A stretch of DNA of 64,000 bases from Myxococcales bacterium (GCA_016706545.1 JADJJK010000042.1:1-64000); one strand, 5' to 3'; positions 10,421 through 21,372 are shown, counted from the stretch's first letter. Made by a program: numbers and translations. Notes: generated by a model not told the origin, from the sequence alone.

Positions 10421-11987
10421 CTACTGGATCTGCGCGAACTCCACGCGGCGACCGCGCAGCCTCGGTAAGCTGGGCAACGGATGCTCGCGCTCGTCGGTGA
10501 TGGTGGCGCGGAAGTAGTACGGCTGCACCCGGCCGGCGCCCGGCGGCGAGACAAAGGCGAAGTACAGCGGCAGTCGCTCTCCTGCAACCCCGCCGTGGTG
10601 ATGAGCGAGACCAGCGCGTGCTCGGCGGCGTGATATCCGCTCTTCCAATGAAACGCCTTGGGCGGCCCACCCTGCGCAAACATGGTCGGGGTCCAGTCGG
10701 CTGACACCCACGGCCAGGTGTCACCGCCCTTTGGGTCCACGAAGCGCTCAAACCAGCAGGCATAGCTCCTGGGCAGGTGCTTCACGTACCCGCTGGGCGC
10801 GCGGCCCGCCTCCGCCGGCTCGCGCAGCGCCAGCGTGGCCGCCGCCTGATCCAGCTCGGCGAACACCCACCACTGCGAGCCCGCGTCGAGCTTGCCGTCC
10901 GCGCGCAGGCCCGAGGCCCAGCAACCAGACGGCTGCGCTGCGCGCGCCAGGAGCGGCGCCACGTGAGGGCGCGCGAAGTCCACCAGGTCGGCCTGCCCGG
11001 TCGCTTGGCCCACCAGATACAGCATCCACAGGGACTTCATGGAGTGGCCAAAGTCGGTGTGGCGGCTGCCCAGCTTGCGCTGCGCCGGATCGTGCAACGT
11101 GCCCCAGAACATGCCGTGCTCCGGCGCGAAGTACCGGTCCTTGATCACGCGCGCGAGCAGGAGCATGTCGCGCTGCCAGGCCGCGGACTGCGCAGGATCT
11201 TCGAGCAGCGGCGCCAGCAGCAGCATGTATGCGTTGATCTGATCGAGCTGCGACACCAGCTCTTGTCGCTGGCTCTCCCCTGGCGCTCCGCCGTCGGACA
11301 GGACCCAGCGGAGCTGGCCGCCGGCGGGCGGCGGCGCCGGATCCCAGTACGCCTTCATCATGTACTGCTCCAGGCGCACCAGGTCAGCCAGCACCTCCGG
11401 ATCTCGGGTCAGGTAATAGTAGAAGGCGAGGCCGAGCTGCGCGTACGCCAGATCTTGCGCGGTGCGCTGCGGCGCTGGCGGCTGCGGCTTGCCGTTCTCC
11501 CAGTACGAGACGGCGCTGCCGGTGTCGCGCTCGTAGGCGTGCTGGCGCAGCCAGGTCACGCCCGCGGCGGCCGCGGCCAGGTACGGCTCTTGACCGGTGA
11601 CGTGGTAGGCCACTCCGTAGACAAAGGCCTGCCGGGACTTCATGCGCGTGTAGTCGCGCCCCAGCTCCTGCTTGATCCAGCCGCCCGCCTCCGCGAGCTC
11701 CGGACAGGCGCCGCTGGCCGAAACGCGGTGCCGTCGTTGCATCGGAAGGTGGGGAAGTTGCCGACCGGCGAGCCCAGCGCATCGGGCGTCATCCAGAACG
11801 GCATCAGCTCGTCCGTGAGGTGCGTGCGCCAGCGCGCCACGGAGGGCAGCTCGCCGGCCGCGACGCGCTGCGCCGTCGCCAACGCCGCGGCCGGCGGATC
11901 GGCCGGGCCGATCGTCTTTGCCTTCGGTGGCGCCGAGCACGCCAGGACCCCAACGCACCACGCCGCGGACCAGAGCACTGCTTTCAT
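10421..11987 (-). CDS. AGE-like (alpha/alpha)6-barrel lipoprotein, frameshifted
   Basis: The ATG at 11987 gives a lipoprotein signal (MKAVLWSAAWCVGVLACSAP). The mature protein, about 500 residues across three frames, is rich in Trp/Tyr helices typical of N-acylglucosamine 2-epimerase/cellobiose-epimerase-like barrels: QAFVYGVAYHVTGQEPYL, YAQLGLAFYYYLTRDPEVL, APEHGMFWGTLHDP, HTDFGHSMKSLWMLYLVGQ, and HWKSGYHAAEHAL near the end. The C-terminal stretch PYYFRATITDEREHPLPSL ends with EFAQIQ at 10421. Members isomerise or cleave sugars; whether this one is catalytic is unknown. Breaks near 11705 and 10590 are each a single base. The lipoprotein sorting signal is unusual for the fold. Confidence 0.65.
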
Positions 11988-12104
11988 GCCGCGACGATAG
12001 GCCAGGGCCCACGGCTCGTCATGGTGCGACAACAGATTGTTGCGGCAGGAGCCGCGCCGACGACGTCCGCTGCGCGAGCCGCATCCCCGCTGCGCGCAGA
12101 GGTT

Positions 12105-12119
12105 GTTACCTTCGGTAAC
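12105..12119. promoter_or_regulatory. 15-bp palindrome in the divergent intergenic region
   Basis: GTTACC-TTC-GGTAAC, a perfect 6-bp inverted repeat with a 3-base spacer, sits between the AGE-like lipoprotein gene (minus) and the porin gene (plus), 125 bases before the porin ATG. It could be an operator for the acetate module. No regulator gene is nearby. The rest of the 11988-12244 gap shows nothing else I can support. Confidence 0.35.
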
Positions 12120-12244
12120 GCTGCGCGCACCCGGGTGTTACCGCTCTGGCGACGCCAGCGCGCGCCGCGGGCGCGGCTAGTCAGCGCAACTACGATCCGA
12201 GGAGCCCGCAAGAACCTGGCCCGCCGCTTGCGGAGTGCCTTCCC

Positions 12245-13376
12245 ATGCGCTCATCGAAGCTGCCCCTGCTGCGGTCCCTGGCCCTTGCGCTCGTCGGCGC
12301 GTCCCTGTCAGCGCCGCTGTCACCCGCGCTGGCCGAGAAGCTCCTGTCGCGCGACGACACCACCATCAACCTCGGCGCGCTCTTGCAGCCGCAAGCGGTG
12401 GTGGCGCAGGACGCGGCGCCTGACGGCGGCGCCGGTACAGACTTCTTCCTGCGCCGCGCCCGGCTCATGCTGCACGGCGATCTCAGCAAGCGCATCTCGT
12501 TCTTCGTCGACACCGAGCAGGTCAACCTGGGCAAGGACGGCAACTGGGAGACCTCCATCTACGTGCAGGATGCGTACGCCTCGCTGCGCCTGACCCCGGA
12601 GGCGTCGCCCGGCGCGTTCCTGGATGCCGGCATGATGCTGGTGCCGTTCACCCGCCACTCCATGCAATCCGCGGTCAGCCTCAACGCGCTGGACTATCAC
12701 GGCCGGCTCATCCTCTATCCCAGCCAGTCCACCCGGGTGTGGCGCGATGTCGGCGTGCAAGGCCGCGCCACCTGGGCCGGTGCAGCTCCGCGCCGGCGTG
12801 TTCAACGGCGTGGAGGGCAGCGCGGGAGACGGCAACGCGGTGATGGCGAAGAACCCCGGAGATCTGCCGCGGCTCGCCGGCCACGCCCGGGTGGCGCTGC
12901 TTGGCGAAGAGAAGGGCTTCTTCTATCCCGGCATCCAGTTCACCGACGACCCGGTCCTGTCGATCGGGGTCGGGGTGGACTGGCAACGGCAGGCCATCGC
13001 GATGGCCGGCATGGACGAGGCCGCCAACCACCTGGCGCTGGCCGCGGATGTGTATCTGCACCTGCCCACCGGCCCAGATCAGGCGCTGGTGGCGCAGGCC
13101 ACCGTGGTCCGTTATGACGATGGGGACGTCGCCGCCTCCACCGGCTGCCGGCGGCTTCGTGGAGGCCGGCTTTCGCTTCGGCAGTTCGAGCCCATCGTCT
13201 CGTTCGAGCGCTTCAACTCCGACCAGACCGCTGGCGACCTGACCGCCTTCCACCTCGGCGGCGCCGCCTTCCTCGATCAGCACCGCACCAACTTGAAGCT
13301 CGACGTGGCCCGCACCCGCGCGGGCGCCACCACCGCGACGTGGTCCGCCACGCTGCAAGGCCAGCTGTCGTTCTAG
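12245..13376 (+). CDS. outer-membrane porin, phosphate-selective porin O/P-like, frameshifted
   Basis: A signal peptide (MRSSKLPLLRSLALALVGAS, ending ALA-E) precedes a beta-rich protein of about 375 residues. Features include TTINLGALLQPQAVVAQ, FFLRRARLMLHGDLSKRISF with VDTEQ, and QDAYASLRLTPEA, the characteristic N-terminal strands of OprP/OprO-type porins. Later strands (AGVFNGVEG, PGIQFTDDPVLSIGVGVDWQ) follow a frame switch near 12778, and another occurs near 13135. It ends TATWSATLQGQLSF with a terminal Phe, as expected for outer-membrane barrel assembly. It lies 110 bases upstream of acs and is followed by DUF485 and actP, so it may admit acetate or another carboxylate through the outer membrane (inference). 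Confidence 0.75.
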
Positions 13377-13421
13377 CGAGATCTAGCGATCTAGCGAGTT
13401 CTAGCGAGTTCTAGCGACGCT
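13374..13421. repeat. 8-10 bp tandem repeat starting at the porin stop codon
   Basis: Five units beginning with TAGCGA (TAGCGAGATC, TAGCGATC, two TAGCGAGTTC, TAGCGACGCT). The first TAG is the stop codon of the porin gene. Because units are 10 or 8 bases, successive TAGs fall in all three frames. Confidence 0.9.
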
Positions 13422-13485
13422 TGCCCTCGCCCTTCGCCCCGCGCCCCCGCGCCGCGCCTGGCGCGCGCCTCACCAAGGAGCTCCC

Positions 13486-15416
<1,931 letters not shown>

Positions 15417-15779
15417 ATGAGCACGCAGGCGTCGCTAACCGTGGCACAGTCCCTGGCTGTGCCCAACCCAGATCCCCACGTGGCCGACGAACCCCTGCCG
15501 GCCGAGCTCGCGGAGCTGGCCCAGCTCTCTGCCCGCCGCGGCCGGCTCGCCGCGGCGCTGACCACGATCATGATGATCGGCTACTTCGGCTTCATCTTGC
15601 TGGTGGCGTTCGCCAAGCCCACCGCCGGCACGCTCCTGGCCGGCGACCGCGTGAGCGTGGGCATCGTCGCCGGTGCGTGCGTCATCGTGCTGGCGCCCAT
15701 CCTGACCGCCATCTACGTGCGCTGGGCCAACCAGCACTATGACGCAGCGGTGCGCCGCCTGCGCGGAGGCAAGGCGTGA
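15417..15779 (+). CDS. yjcH: DUF485 inner-membrane protein (YjcH-like)
   Basis: A 120-residue protein with a soluble N-terminus, then two membrane segments (LTTIMMIGYFGFILLVAF and VGIVAGACVIVLAPILTAIY), ending RWANQHYDAAVRRLRGG. This is the YjcH/DUF485 architecture, and the family is almost always found between acs and actP. Here it starts directly after the acs stop and its own stop overlaps the actP start (TGATG). It is presumed to assist the symporter; the mechanism is not established. Confidence 0.9.
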   Translation: MSTQASLTVAQSLAVPNPDPHVADEPLPAELAELAQLSARRGRLAAALTTIMMIGYFGFILLVAFAKPTAGTLLAGDRVSVGIVAGACVIVLAPILTAIYVRWANQHYDAAVRRLRGGKA

Positions 15780-17386
15780 TGTCCACGATCCTCTCCACCT
15801 TCGCCGCCGGCACTGGCGCCGACGCCGCCAAGCCGTCCAGCACGCTTGGCCAGCCCAACGTCACCGCCATCGGCTTCTTCCTGCTCTTTGTCTCGATCAC
15901 CCTGGCCATCACCTACTGGGCCGCGCGCCGCACCCGCTCCACTCGCGAGTACTTCGCCGCGGGCGGCCAGCTCAGCTCGTTGCAGAACGGCTTCGCCCTC
16001 GCCGGCGACTACATGAGCGCCGCCAGCTTCCTCGGCATCGCCGGCCTGGTGTCCATGTCTGGCTTCGACGGCCTCATCTACTCCGTCGGCTGGCTGGTCG
16101 GCTGGCCGGTCATCACCTTCCTCATCGCCGAGCCGCTGCGCAACCTCGGCAAGTTCACCTTCGCCGACGTGCTGGCGTATCGCCTGCGCCAGCGCCCGGT
16201 GCGCATCGCCGCCGCCAGCGGCACCCTGACCGTGGTGATCTTCTACCTCATCGCGCAGATGGTGGGCGCCGGCGGGCTCATCCACCTGATGTTCGGGCTG
16301 TCGTACAAGATCGCGGTGCTCATCGTCGGTGGCGTCATGCTCCTGTACGTGCTCTTTGGCGGCATGATCGCCACCACCTGGGTGCAGATCATCAAGGCCG
16401 TGCTGCTGCTGATGGGCGCCACCCTGCTCGCCGGCCTGGTGCTGTCGCGCTTCGGCTGGAACCCGCTGGAGCTGTTCGCCGCCGCGCGCGACCGCTACGG
16501 CAGCGCCGTGCTCGCCCCCGGCAAGCTGGTGTCGAGCCCGCTCGAGGCCATCTCGCTGGGCATCGCGCTCATGTTCGGCACCGCCGGCTTGCCTCACATC
16601 CTGATGCGCTTCTACACCGTCCCGGACGCCGCCACCGCCCGCCGCTCCGTGGCGCTGGCCACCAGCATCATCGGCGCGTTCTACCTCGTCACCTTCATCC
16701 TGGGCTTTGGCGCCTCCGTCCTGGTGGGCCGCGAGACCATCAACTCCGTCGCCGCCGGCGGCAACATGGCGGCGCCGCTTTTGGCCGAGGCGCTCGGCGG
16801 CACCGGCTTCCTTGGCTTCATCTCCGCCGTCGCCTTCGCCACCATCCTCGCCGTCGTCGCCGGCCTGACCCTGTCCGGCTCCGCCGCGCTGTCGCACGAC
16901 CTGTGGAACCACGTCGTGTGCAAGGGCCAGTCCCCCGAGCACGAGCAGCTCCGCATCGCCAAGATCGCCACCGTGGTCCTCGCCATGCTCGCCATCGGCC
17001 TGGGCATCCTGTTCGAGGGCCAGAACGTCGCCTTCATGGTCGGCCTGGCCTTCGCCATCGCCGCCAGCGCCAACTTCCCCGCCTTGCTCCTGTCCATGGC
17101 CTGGAAGAACTTCACCACCCGCGGCGCCGTCGCCAGCATGGTCACCGGCACCGTCTCCGCCCTGGTCTTGATCCTGCTCTCCCCCACCGTCTGGGTCGAC
17201 CTCCTGCACAACTCCTCCGCCGTCGTCCCGCTCAAGAACCCCGGCATCATCACCGTGCCGCTGTCCTTCATCGTCGGCATCGTCGTCTCCCTCCTGGCCC
17301 TCGAGCAATCGGCCCGCGACTACGCCGCCGCGCACCGCCGCATGCACCTGGGCCCGGTGGGCGAGGCGCACATCGCGAAGCATTGA
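15779..17386 (+). CDS. actP: cation/acetate symporter, SSS family
   Basis: A 535-residue, uninterrupted, very hydrophobic protein with about 13 predicted membrane spans. The SSS-family signature region is GRETINSVAAGGNMAAPLL with the adjacent FLGFISAVAFATILAVVAGL. Other landmarks are REYFAAGGQLSSLQNGFALA, GDYMSAASFLGIAGLVSMSG, FADVLAYRLRQRPVR, LMFGTAGLPHILMRFYTVPD and FEGQNVAFMVGLAFAIAASA, all typical of ActP. It is translationally coupled to yjcH, placing it last in a porin-acs-yjcH-actP order that would take up and activate acetate. The ATG at 15779 is preferred over the GTG at 15776 because of the TGATG overlap. Confidence 0.93.
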   Translation: MSTILSTFAAGTGADAAKPSSTLGQPNVTAIGFFLLFVSITLAITYWAARRTRSTREYFAAGGQLSSLQNGFALAGDYMSAASFLGIAGLVSMSGFDGLIYSVGWLVGWPVITFLIAEPLRNLGKFTFADVLAYRLRQRPVRIAAASGTLTVVIFYLIAQMVGAGGLIHLMFGLSYKIAVLIVGGVMLLYVLFGGMIATTWVQIIKAVLLLMGATLLAGLVLSRFGWNPLELFAAARDRYGSAVLAPGKLVSSPLEAISLGIALMFGTAGLPHILMRFYTVPDAATARRSVALATSIIGAFYLVTFILGFGASVLVGRETINSVAAGGNMAAPLLAEALGGTGFLGFISAVAFATILAVVAGLTLSGSAALSHDLWNHVVCKGQSPEHEQLRIAKIATVVLAMLAIGLGILFEGQNVAFMVGLAFAIAASANFPALLLSMAWKNFTTRGAVASMVTGTVSALVLILLSPTVWVDLLHNSSAVVPLKNPGIITVPLSFIVGIVVSLLALEQSARDYAAAHRRMHLGPVGEAHIAKH

Positions 17387-17412
17387 CCCCGCCTCATCGG
17401 CGCGGGCCTCGG

Positions 17413-18270
17413 TCAGGAGCGCCGCGCCACCGCGAAGTGACAGGAAGCCTCGAAGCGCAGCGACCGATCTGGGCCACCTGACATCGCGAGGAAGGTCGAG
17501 AGCACGGACTGCTCGACAGCAGCCAGCTCGGCCTCCGTGCACGAACCGATGAGGGCGCCCGTCCCAGGGTTCTCACGCATCATCTCCCACATCACACGTG
17601 GCGTCGGGGCCGTGAGGACCGCGTCGAACACGCTCACCTCGATCTCGGAGAAGCCGCAGCTCGAGAGCTCCTGTTCGAGCCCCTCCGCAGACGCGATGTC
17701 GAGCCACCCGGGGCGAGGGAGCGCATCTCGAACGCGCGCCGGGAGCGCTGCTATCACGGGGCCCATCTGGAGCCGAGCGAGCGCGTTGTCGTTGGGGCCT
17801 CGCCACACCGCCGTGGCGAAGATCCCGCCCGGCCGGAGGACCCGCGCGGCCTCACGCCAACCGGCGTGGCGGTCCGGGAACAAGAAGATGCCGAACGCTG
17901 AGAAGGCGGCGTCGAACGACGCTGTCTCGAGCGCGAGCGCCTGCCCGTCCTGCACCTCGCAGCGGACGAGGTCGCCCGCGTCGAGGGCGCCGAGGTTCTT
18001 CGACGCGAGCGCCACCATCTCCGGCGCGAAGTCGGTGGCGACCACGCCTCCCGTGTGCCCCGACGCTGCGCGCTCCGCGAGGCAGTGCAGCACGGCCGCC
18101 CGCGAGAGCTCGCCGTTGCCGCACGCGACGTCGAGGATCTGCGGCGCCGGTGGCAGTCGCCCTGCCACCGTGTGAAAGAGCGACTGCGAGATGTACCCCG
18201 TGAAGGGCGCGCCAAGCCGGGCATACGTCCGCGCGTGACGGCTCCATGACGTCGAAAGGTCGGTGCTCAT
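17413..18270 (-). CDS. class I SAM-dependent methyltransferase
   Basis: An intact 285-residue protein. Motif I is ILDVACGNGELSRAA (SAM-binding Gly loop), followed by VVATDFAPEMVALASKN (acidic end of beta 2), the DAAFSAFGIFLFPDR region, and EAARVLRPGGIFATAVW, all typical of UbiE/Methyltransf_11 members. The C-terminal half carries the substrate pocket and is family-variable (WEMMRENPGTGALIG). Substrate unknown. It converges on actP (27 bases between stops), so it is not part of the acetate operon. Confidence 0.85.
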   Translation of the reverse strand: MSTDLSTSWSRHARTYARLGAPFTGYISQSLFHTVAGRLPPAPQILDVACGNGELSRAAVLHCLAERAASGHTGGVVATDFAPEMVALASKNLGALDAGDLVRCEVQDGQALALETASFDAAFSAFGIFLFPDRHAGWREAARVLRPGGIFATAVWRGPNDNALARLQMGPVIAALPARVRDALPRPGWLDIASAEGLEQELSSCGFSEIEVSVFDAVLTAPTPRVMWEMMRENPGTGALIGSCTEAELAAVEQSVLSTFLAMSGGPDRSLRFEASCHFAVARRS

Positions 18271-18294
18271 ACGTCCAGACTATCCAGCGAAGTC

Positions 18295-18990
18295 CTATAG
18301 CGGGTCCAGGGTCATCACCAGCCGAGGCGAGGTGCTGCTCGCGCCGGGCGAGCGATGAACCGCGCCACGCCCGGTATTGTCGGGCCAGGCCTCACCCTTG
18401 AGCAGGACCACGTCGCCGGCCTCGGCCCGTCGAATGCGCGCGCCGCGTCGGAGCAGCCCAGACGCTTCATCGCTGGCCCCTTGCGCTGCATGTCCGAGCC
18501 ATCGCCGGTCCACGTCTTCCTCGGCCAGGTACTCGGTGCCGTTGCCCGCGAAGGTGCTCACGACTCGGACCGTCACCTTGTCGACATGAAAGCGAGGGCA
18601 CATCGCGGCCTCGAGGCGAGCCAGCCGAACGCCCACCCGCTCGCAGCCCGTCAGGTCCGCGAGCACCTCGGTCCAGAAGTGGAGCTCCGCGGCGAGGTGC
18701 GAGAGCTCCGGCAACTGGGCCAAGAGCGCGCCTGGACCGTTGCTCGGAGTGATCGACGTGAGCAACCGAAAGGACGGCTGGGCGAGCGCCACCCTCGCCT
18801 CCTCCACGATCGCCGCGTCGAGCCTCCGCGACAGCGCGACGATGTTCACGCCTTCCTCGAAGATCGCGCTCAGCCCCGCGACGCTGTCGACCGTTCGGTC
18901 AGAGCGCACCTCGTCCGCGCGCCCAGGGGCGACCGCGCCCATCGACATGAGCTGAGCGTCAACGTTCACCTCGCTGTTCACCTCGCTCAT
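18295..18990 (-). CDS. DUF1826 domain protein
   Basis: An intact 231-residue protein. FEEGVNIVALSRRLD, RLEAAMCPRFHVDKVTVRVV, FAGNGTEYLAEEDVDR and AEAGDVVLLKGEAW match DUF1826. This family typically sits beside COG0523 zinc-metallochaperone GTPases in zinc-responsive loci; its biochemistry is unknown. The H-x-D of RFHVDK and the double-stranded-helix-like layout suggest a cupin or dioxygenase-like fold (inference). The ATG at 18990 overlaps the stop of a truncated COG0523 ORF upstream (18987-19097), so the ancestral two-gene unit is still visible. Confidence 0.75.
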   Translation of the reverse strand: MSEVNSEVNVDAQLMSMGAVAPGRADEVRSDRTVDSVAGLSAIFEEGVNIVALSRRLDAAIVEEARVALAQPSFRLLTSITPSNGPGALLAQLPELSHLAAELHFWTEVLADLTGCERVGVRLARLEAAMCPRFHVDKVTVRVVSTFAGNGTEYLAEEDVDRRWLGHAAQGASDEASGLLRRGARIRRAEAGDVVLLKGEAWPDNTGRGAVHRSPGASSTSPRLVMTLDPL

Positions 18991-19097
18991 GGCGTCACCG
19001 ATGGCCGCGGCGCCAGGCTCGCGAGCCTGTGGTTTGGCAGGGTCGCCTTCCCTGCCCCGAGAACTCCACTGAGCACCGCTACAGGCAATCGCAGCAT
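18987..19097 (-). pseudogene. N-terminal remnant of a COG0523 (CobW-type) GTPase metallochaperone
   Basis: This 36-codon ORF reads MLRLPVAVLSGVLGAGKATL and then PNHRLASLAP up to a TGA overlapping the DUF1826 start. LSGFLGAGKTTLLNH is the highly conserved start of COG0523 GTPases; here it is LSGVLGAGKATLPNH, with the P-loop Lys kept. The rest of the GTPase (about 300 residues, including the CxCC metal site) is absent, so it is a deletion remnant. If translated, it could serve only as a leader coupled to the downstream gene. Confidence 0.7.
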
Positions 19098-19134
19098 GAA
19101 GCCTCCGTCCGGATCGACAGATGCGACACTCTCA

Positions 19135-19157
19135 CAACTGCAACATGCTTGCAATTG
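19135..19157. promoter_or_regulatory. dyad upstream of the COG0523/DUF1826 pair, candidate metal-responsive operator
   Basis: CAAcTGCAACATGCTTGCAaTTG is a near-palindrome whose core arms TGCAA/TTGCA are perfect around a 5-base centre. It lies 38 bases upstream of the remnant ATG. COG0523-DUF1826 loci are usually Zur-controlled, so a Fur/Zur-family repressor is the natural candidate. The match to any defined Zur box has not been tested. Nothing else is evident between 19158 and 19268. Confidence 0.4.
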
Positions 19158-19268
19158 AACCCGACACGTTCTTGCTCGGTCCCCCGCGAGTCGATCGCGA
19201 CCCGCGCGCGCCTGCGCCCCGGCGCGCCTGCGCCGCGCCTCGCACGCCAGCCGTATCCGGCCCTCGCC

Positions 19269-20174
19269 CTACAGCCGATGCTCGTCGAGGAACTGCTCGA
19301 TGGCCGCGTGGACCGCGTCCGGAGCTTCGACCTGCACCAGGTGGGTGTGGCCGGGGAACACGACCAGCTTGCTGCCGGCGATGGCGCGCTGCATGCGCTC
19401 GGCGGTGGACACCGGCGTGAGCTGATCTCGATCTCCGGCCAGGATCAGGGTGGGCACGGTGATGCTCGGCAAGGTGTCCTCGGCGCTGTGCTCGAGGTAC
19501 GAGGCCACGACGTTGCCGATGAGCTCTGGCTCGAGCTCGGCGACGTGGGCGAACAGGCCCTCGAGCACCTCGGGCGGGCAGCTCGCGCGGTGCGCGCCGC
19601 CGCTCAGGTAGGCCAGCTCTCGCAGCGCCCGCACGCCCAGCCGGCTACGCAACAGGCCCAGGAGCGGCGCCGCCAGCGCGCGCCGCTGGCCGAGCTGGCG
19701 AACCGCCGCGCTCACCGCCTGGCGCAGCGGCGCCGCCGACGACACCCGATCTAGCGGATGCCCGGGCGTGCCGCAGATGAGCACCAGCGCGCGCACCGCC
19801 GCCGGATGCCGCCGCCACACCTCGAGCGCCACCTGCACGCCAAAGCTGAGGCCCACCACCACGGCGGGCCCCAGGGCCGCGGCGCGCCACACCGCCGCCG
19901 CGTCGTCGGAAAACTGGGCCACGCTGACCGCGCGATCCGCGGGCGCCGCCTGCCCGCCGTGGCCCCGGTAGTGCCACGACACCACCGCCCGCTGCGCCGC
20001 GAAGTGGGGAAGGAAGTACGTCCAGTGATGCACCGAGGACACCAGCCCGTGCGCGGTGAGCATCGGCGTGGGCGCGCTGCCGTCGGCGCGCTCGCGGGCA
20101 GGCGCGTCGAGCTGGTAGCCCAGCGCCTCGCCGTCGTCGGTGTACGCGATCCCGGTCGTCGTCATGCTACTCAC
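19269..20174 (-). CDS. alpha/beta-fold hydrolase
   Basis: An intact 301-residue hydrolase. TAHGLVSSVHHWTYFLPHF forms the oxyanion region, VVSWHYRGHGGQ the strand-4 turn, VVVGLSFGVQVALEVW the nucleophile elbow (Ser in GLSFG), LILAGDRDQLTPV the acid, and FPGHTHLVQVEAPD the catalytic His. Cytoplasmic; no signal peptide. The arrangement is that of haloperoxidase/esterase-type members of family Abhydrolase_1 and does not define a substrate. Start options are ATG 20174 (MSSMTTTG) and ATG 20165. Confidence 0.85.
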   Translation of the reverse strand: MSSMTTTGIAYTDDGEALGYQLDAPARERADGSAPTPMLTAHGLVSSVHHWTYFLPHFAAQRAVVSWHYRGHGGQAAPADRAVSVAQFSDDAAAVWRAAALGPAVVVGLSFGVQVALEVWRRHPAAVRALVLICGTPGHPLDRVSSAAPLRQAVSAAVRQLGQRRALAAPLLGLLRSRLGVRALRELAYLSGGAHRASCPPEVLEGLFAHVAELEPELIGNVVASYLEHSAEDTLPSITVPTLILAGDRDQLTPVSTAERMQRAIAGSKLVVFPGHTHLVQVEAPDAVHAAIEQFLDEHRL

Positions 20175-20314
20175 GCCGCGACCTTACAATGATCCCGCGC
20201 CCGGGTGCGGGCTGGCGCCAGCGCCGCCAGCGCCGACAGCGCCACCAGCGACGGGCGCCGGAACAAACGGCGAATCGTGCATCATGACCGCCAGACCTTG
20301 GTGCATCCTGCGGT

Positions 20315-21325
20315 GTGCGCCGCATCCTCCTTCGCGTATTTCTGGCCGTGCTCGTCCTCGCCGCCTGCGGTGGCGGCTTCCTGTGGTGGAAGCTGCGTTC
20401 CCACGTCGAGCCCATCCCCACCACGCTGGCGCCGGTCGAGCAAGATCCCGCGCGCATCCGGCTGCCGGGGCTGGACCAGCAGCCGGCGCTGGAGATCGGC
20501 GCGCTGCGCGGCTCGATCGCGTACTTCGTGCTGGAGAGCCGGGAGAGCATGTCCGCGGGCGAGGGGCGCGAGCTGTCGCGCGCGCTCAACCGCTGGCAGG
20601 TCGGCGACGACGTCAAGGGGTTCTTCATCGGCGAGGTCGAGGGGCTGGGCTTCCTCAAGTGGAAGCTCGATGAGTTCGCCGACGCCATGCAGCGTGAGTC
20701 GCGGCTGCCGATGTACATGGACTACGAGGGCGCGATCCTGCGCGGCTTCAAGCTGCCCAAGGGCCACACCGCGGTGGTGGTGCTCGGCAGGCAGGGCGAG
20801 CTGTTGTTTCGCCACAGCGGCAAGCTGGGCCCCGCGGACCTGGAGAGCCTGCGCGTGGCGCTGACCGCGCGCGAGCCGCCGCCGCCGCCGCCCGCGCCCG
20901 ACTTCCGCGCCGGGCCACTGTCCAAGGCGACCTGCGCCGGCAAGGGCTGCGCGCTGATCTTCCTCGCGCGCGCCGTCAACGTCAAGGCGGTGCCGGGCGT
21001 GGAGGGCGGCGCCAAGCGCAACGACCGGACCGCGTGGGCCGATCCGGACGCACGCCTGGTCGCGATGATGAGCGATCAGCCGTTGCCGGAGGGCAAGAGC
21101 CTCGGCGTGTTCGTGGGCGCGCTCGAGGGCGTCAAGCTGGCGGCCGGCTGGCACGTGGTCGCCGACGATGCCGCCTTGCGCGCGGCGCTGGAGCTCTCGC
21201 CAGGCGAGACGGCCATCGTGGTGATCGACCGCGAGGGGCGCCTGGCCATCCGTGAACGAGGCCACGTGGCGCTCTGGAAGCTCGACCCGCTGCGCGACCT
21301 GCTGAGCTTGCCGGAGCGCCGGTAG
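20315..21325 (+). CDS. membrane-anchored protein with two degenerate thioredoxin-like domains
   Basis: A 336-residue protein starting at GTG 20315. An N-terminal hydrophobic segment (LLRVFLAVLVLAACGGGFLWW) either spans the membrane or is a lipoprotein-type signal. Two similar halves follow: residues ~50-190 (SIAYFVLESRESM, GFFIGEVEGLGFLKWKLDEF, HTAVVVLGRQGELLFRHSG) and ~205-330 (GCALIFLARAVNVKAV, LGVFVGALEGVKLAAGW, ETAIVVIDREGRLAIRERG). The 'AVVVL-x-R-x-G-x-L' strand matches redoxin-fold proteins of the YtfJ type, but there is no C-x-x-C. A proline run (PPPPPPAP) links the halves. Not recognised as a named family; probably an internal duplication. Confidence 0.6.
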   Translation: MRRILLRVFLAVLVLAACGGGFLWWKLRSHVEPIPTTLAPVEQDPARIRLPGLDQQPALEIGALRGSIAYFVLESRESMSAGEGRELSRALNRWQVGDDVKGFFIGEVEGLGFLKWKLDEFADAMQRESRLPMYMDYEGAILRGFKLPKGHTAVVVLGRQGELLFRHSGKLGPADLESLRVALTAREPPPPPPAPDFRAGPLSKATCAGKGCALIFLARAVNVKAVPGVEGGAKRNDRTAWADPDARLVAMMSDQPLPEGKSLGVFVGALEGVKLAAGWHVVADDAALRAALELSPGETAIVVIDREGRLAIRERGHVALWKLDPLRDLLSLPERR

Positions 21326-21372
21326 TCGCTGATAGTCGCCGCCAGTCGCCGCCAGTCGCCGCCAGTCGCCGC
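21323..21372. repeat. 10-bp tandem repeat starting at a stop codon
   Basis: Five exact-length units (TAGTCGCTGA, TAGTCGCCGC and three CAGTCGCCGC). The first TAG is the stop codon of the upstream gene. The rest of the gap to 21472 has no supported feature. Confidence 0.9.

Noticed and set aside
15737..17542. 601-residue minus-strand ORF opposite actP
   Set aside because: Asp/Gly/His-rich antisense shadow with no domain; actP is complete on the plus strand.
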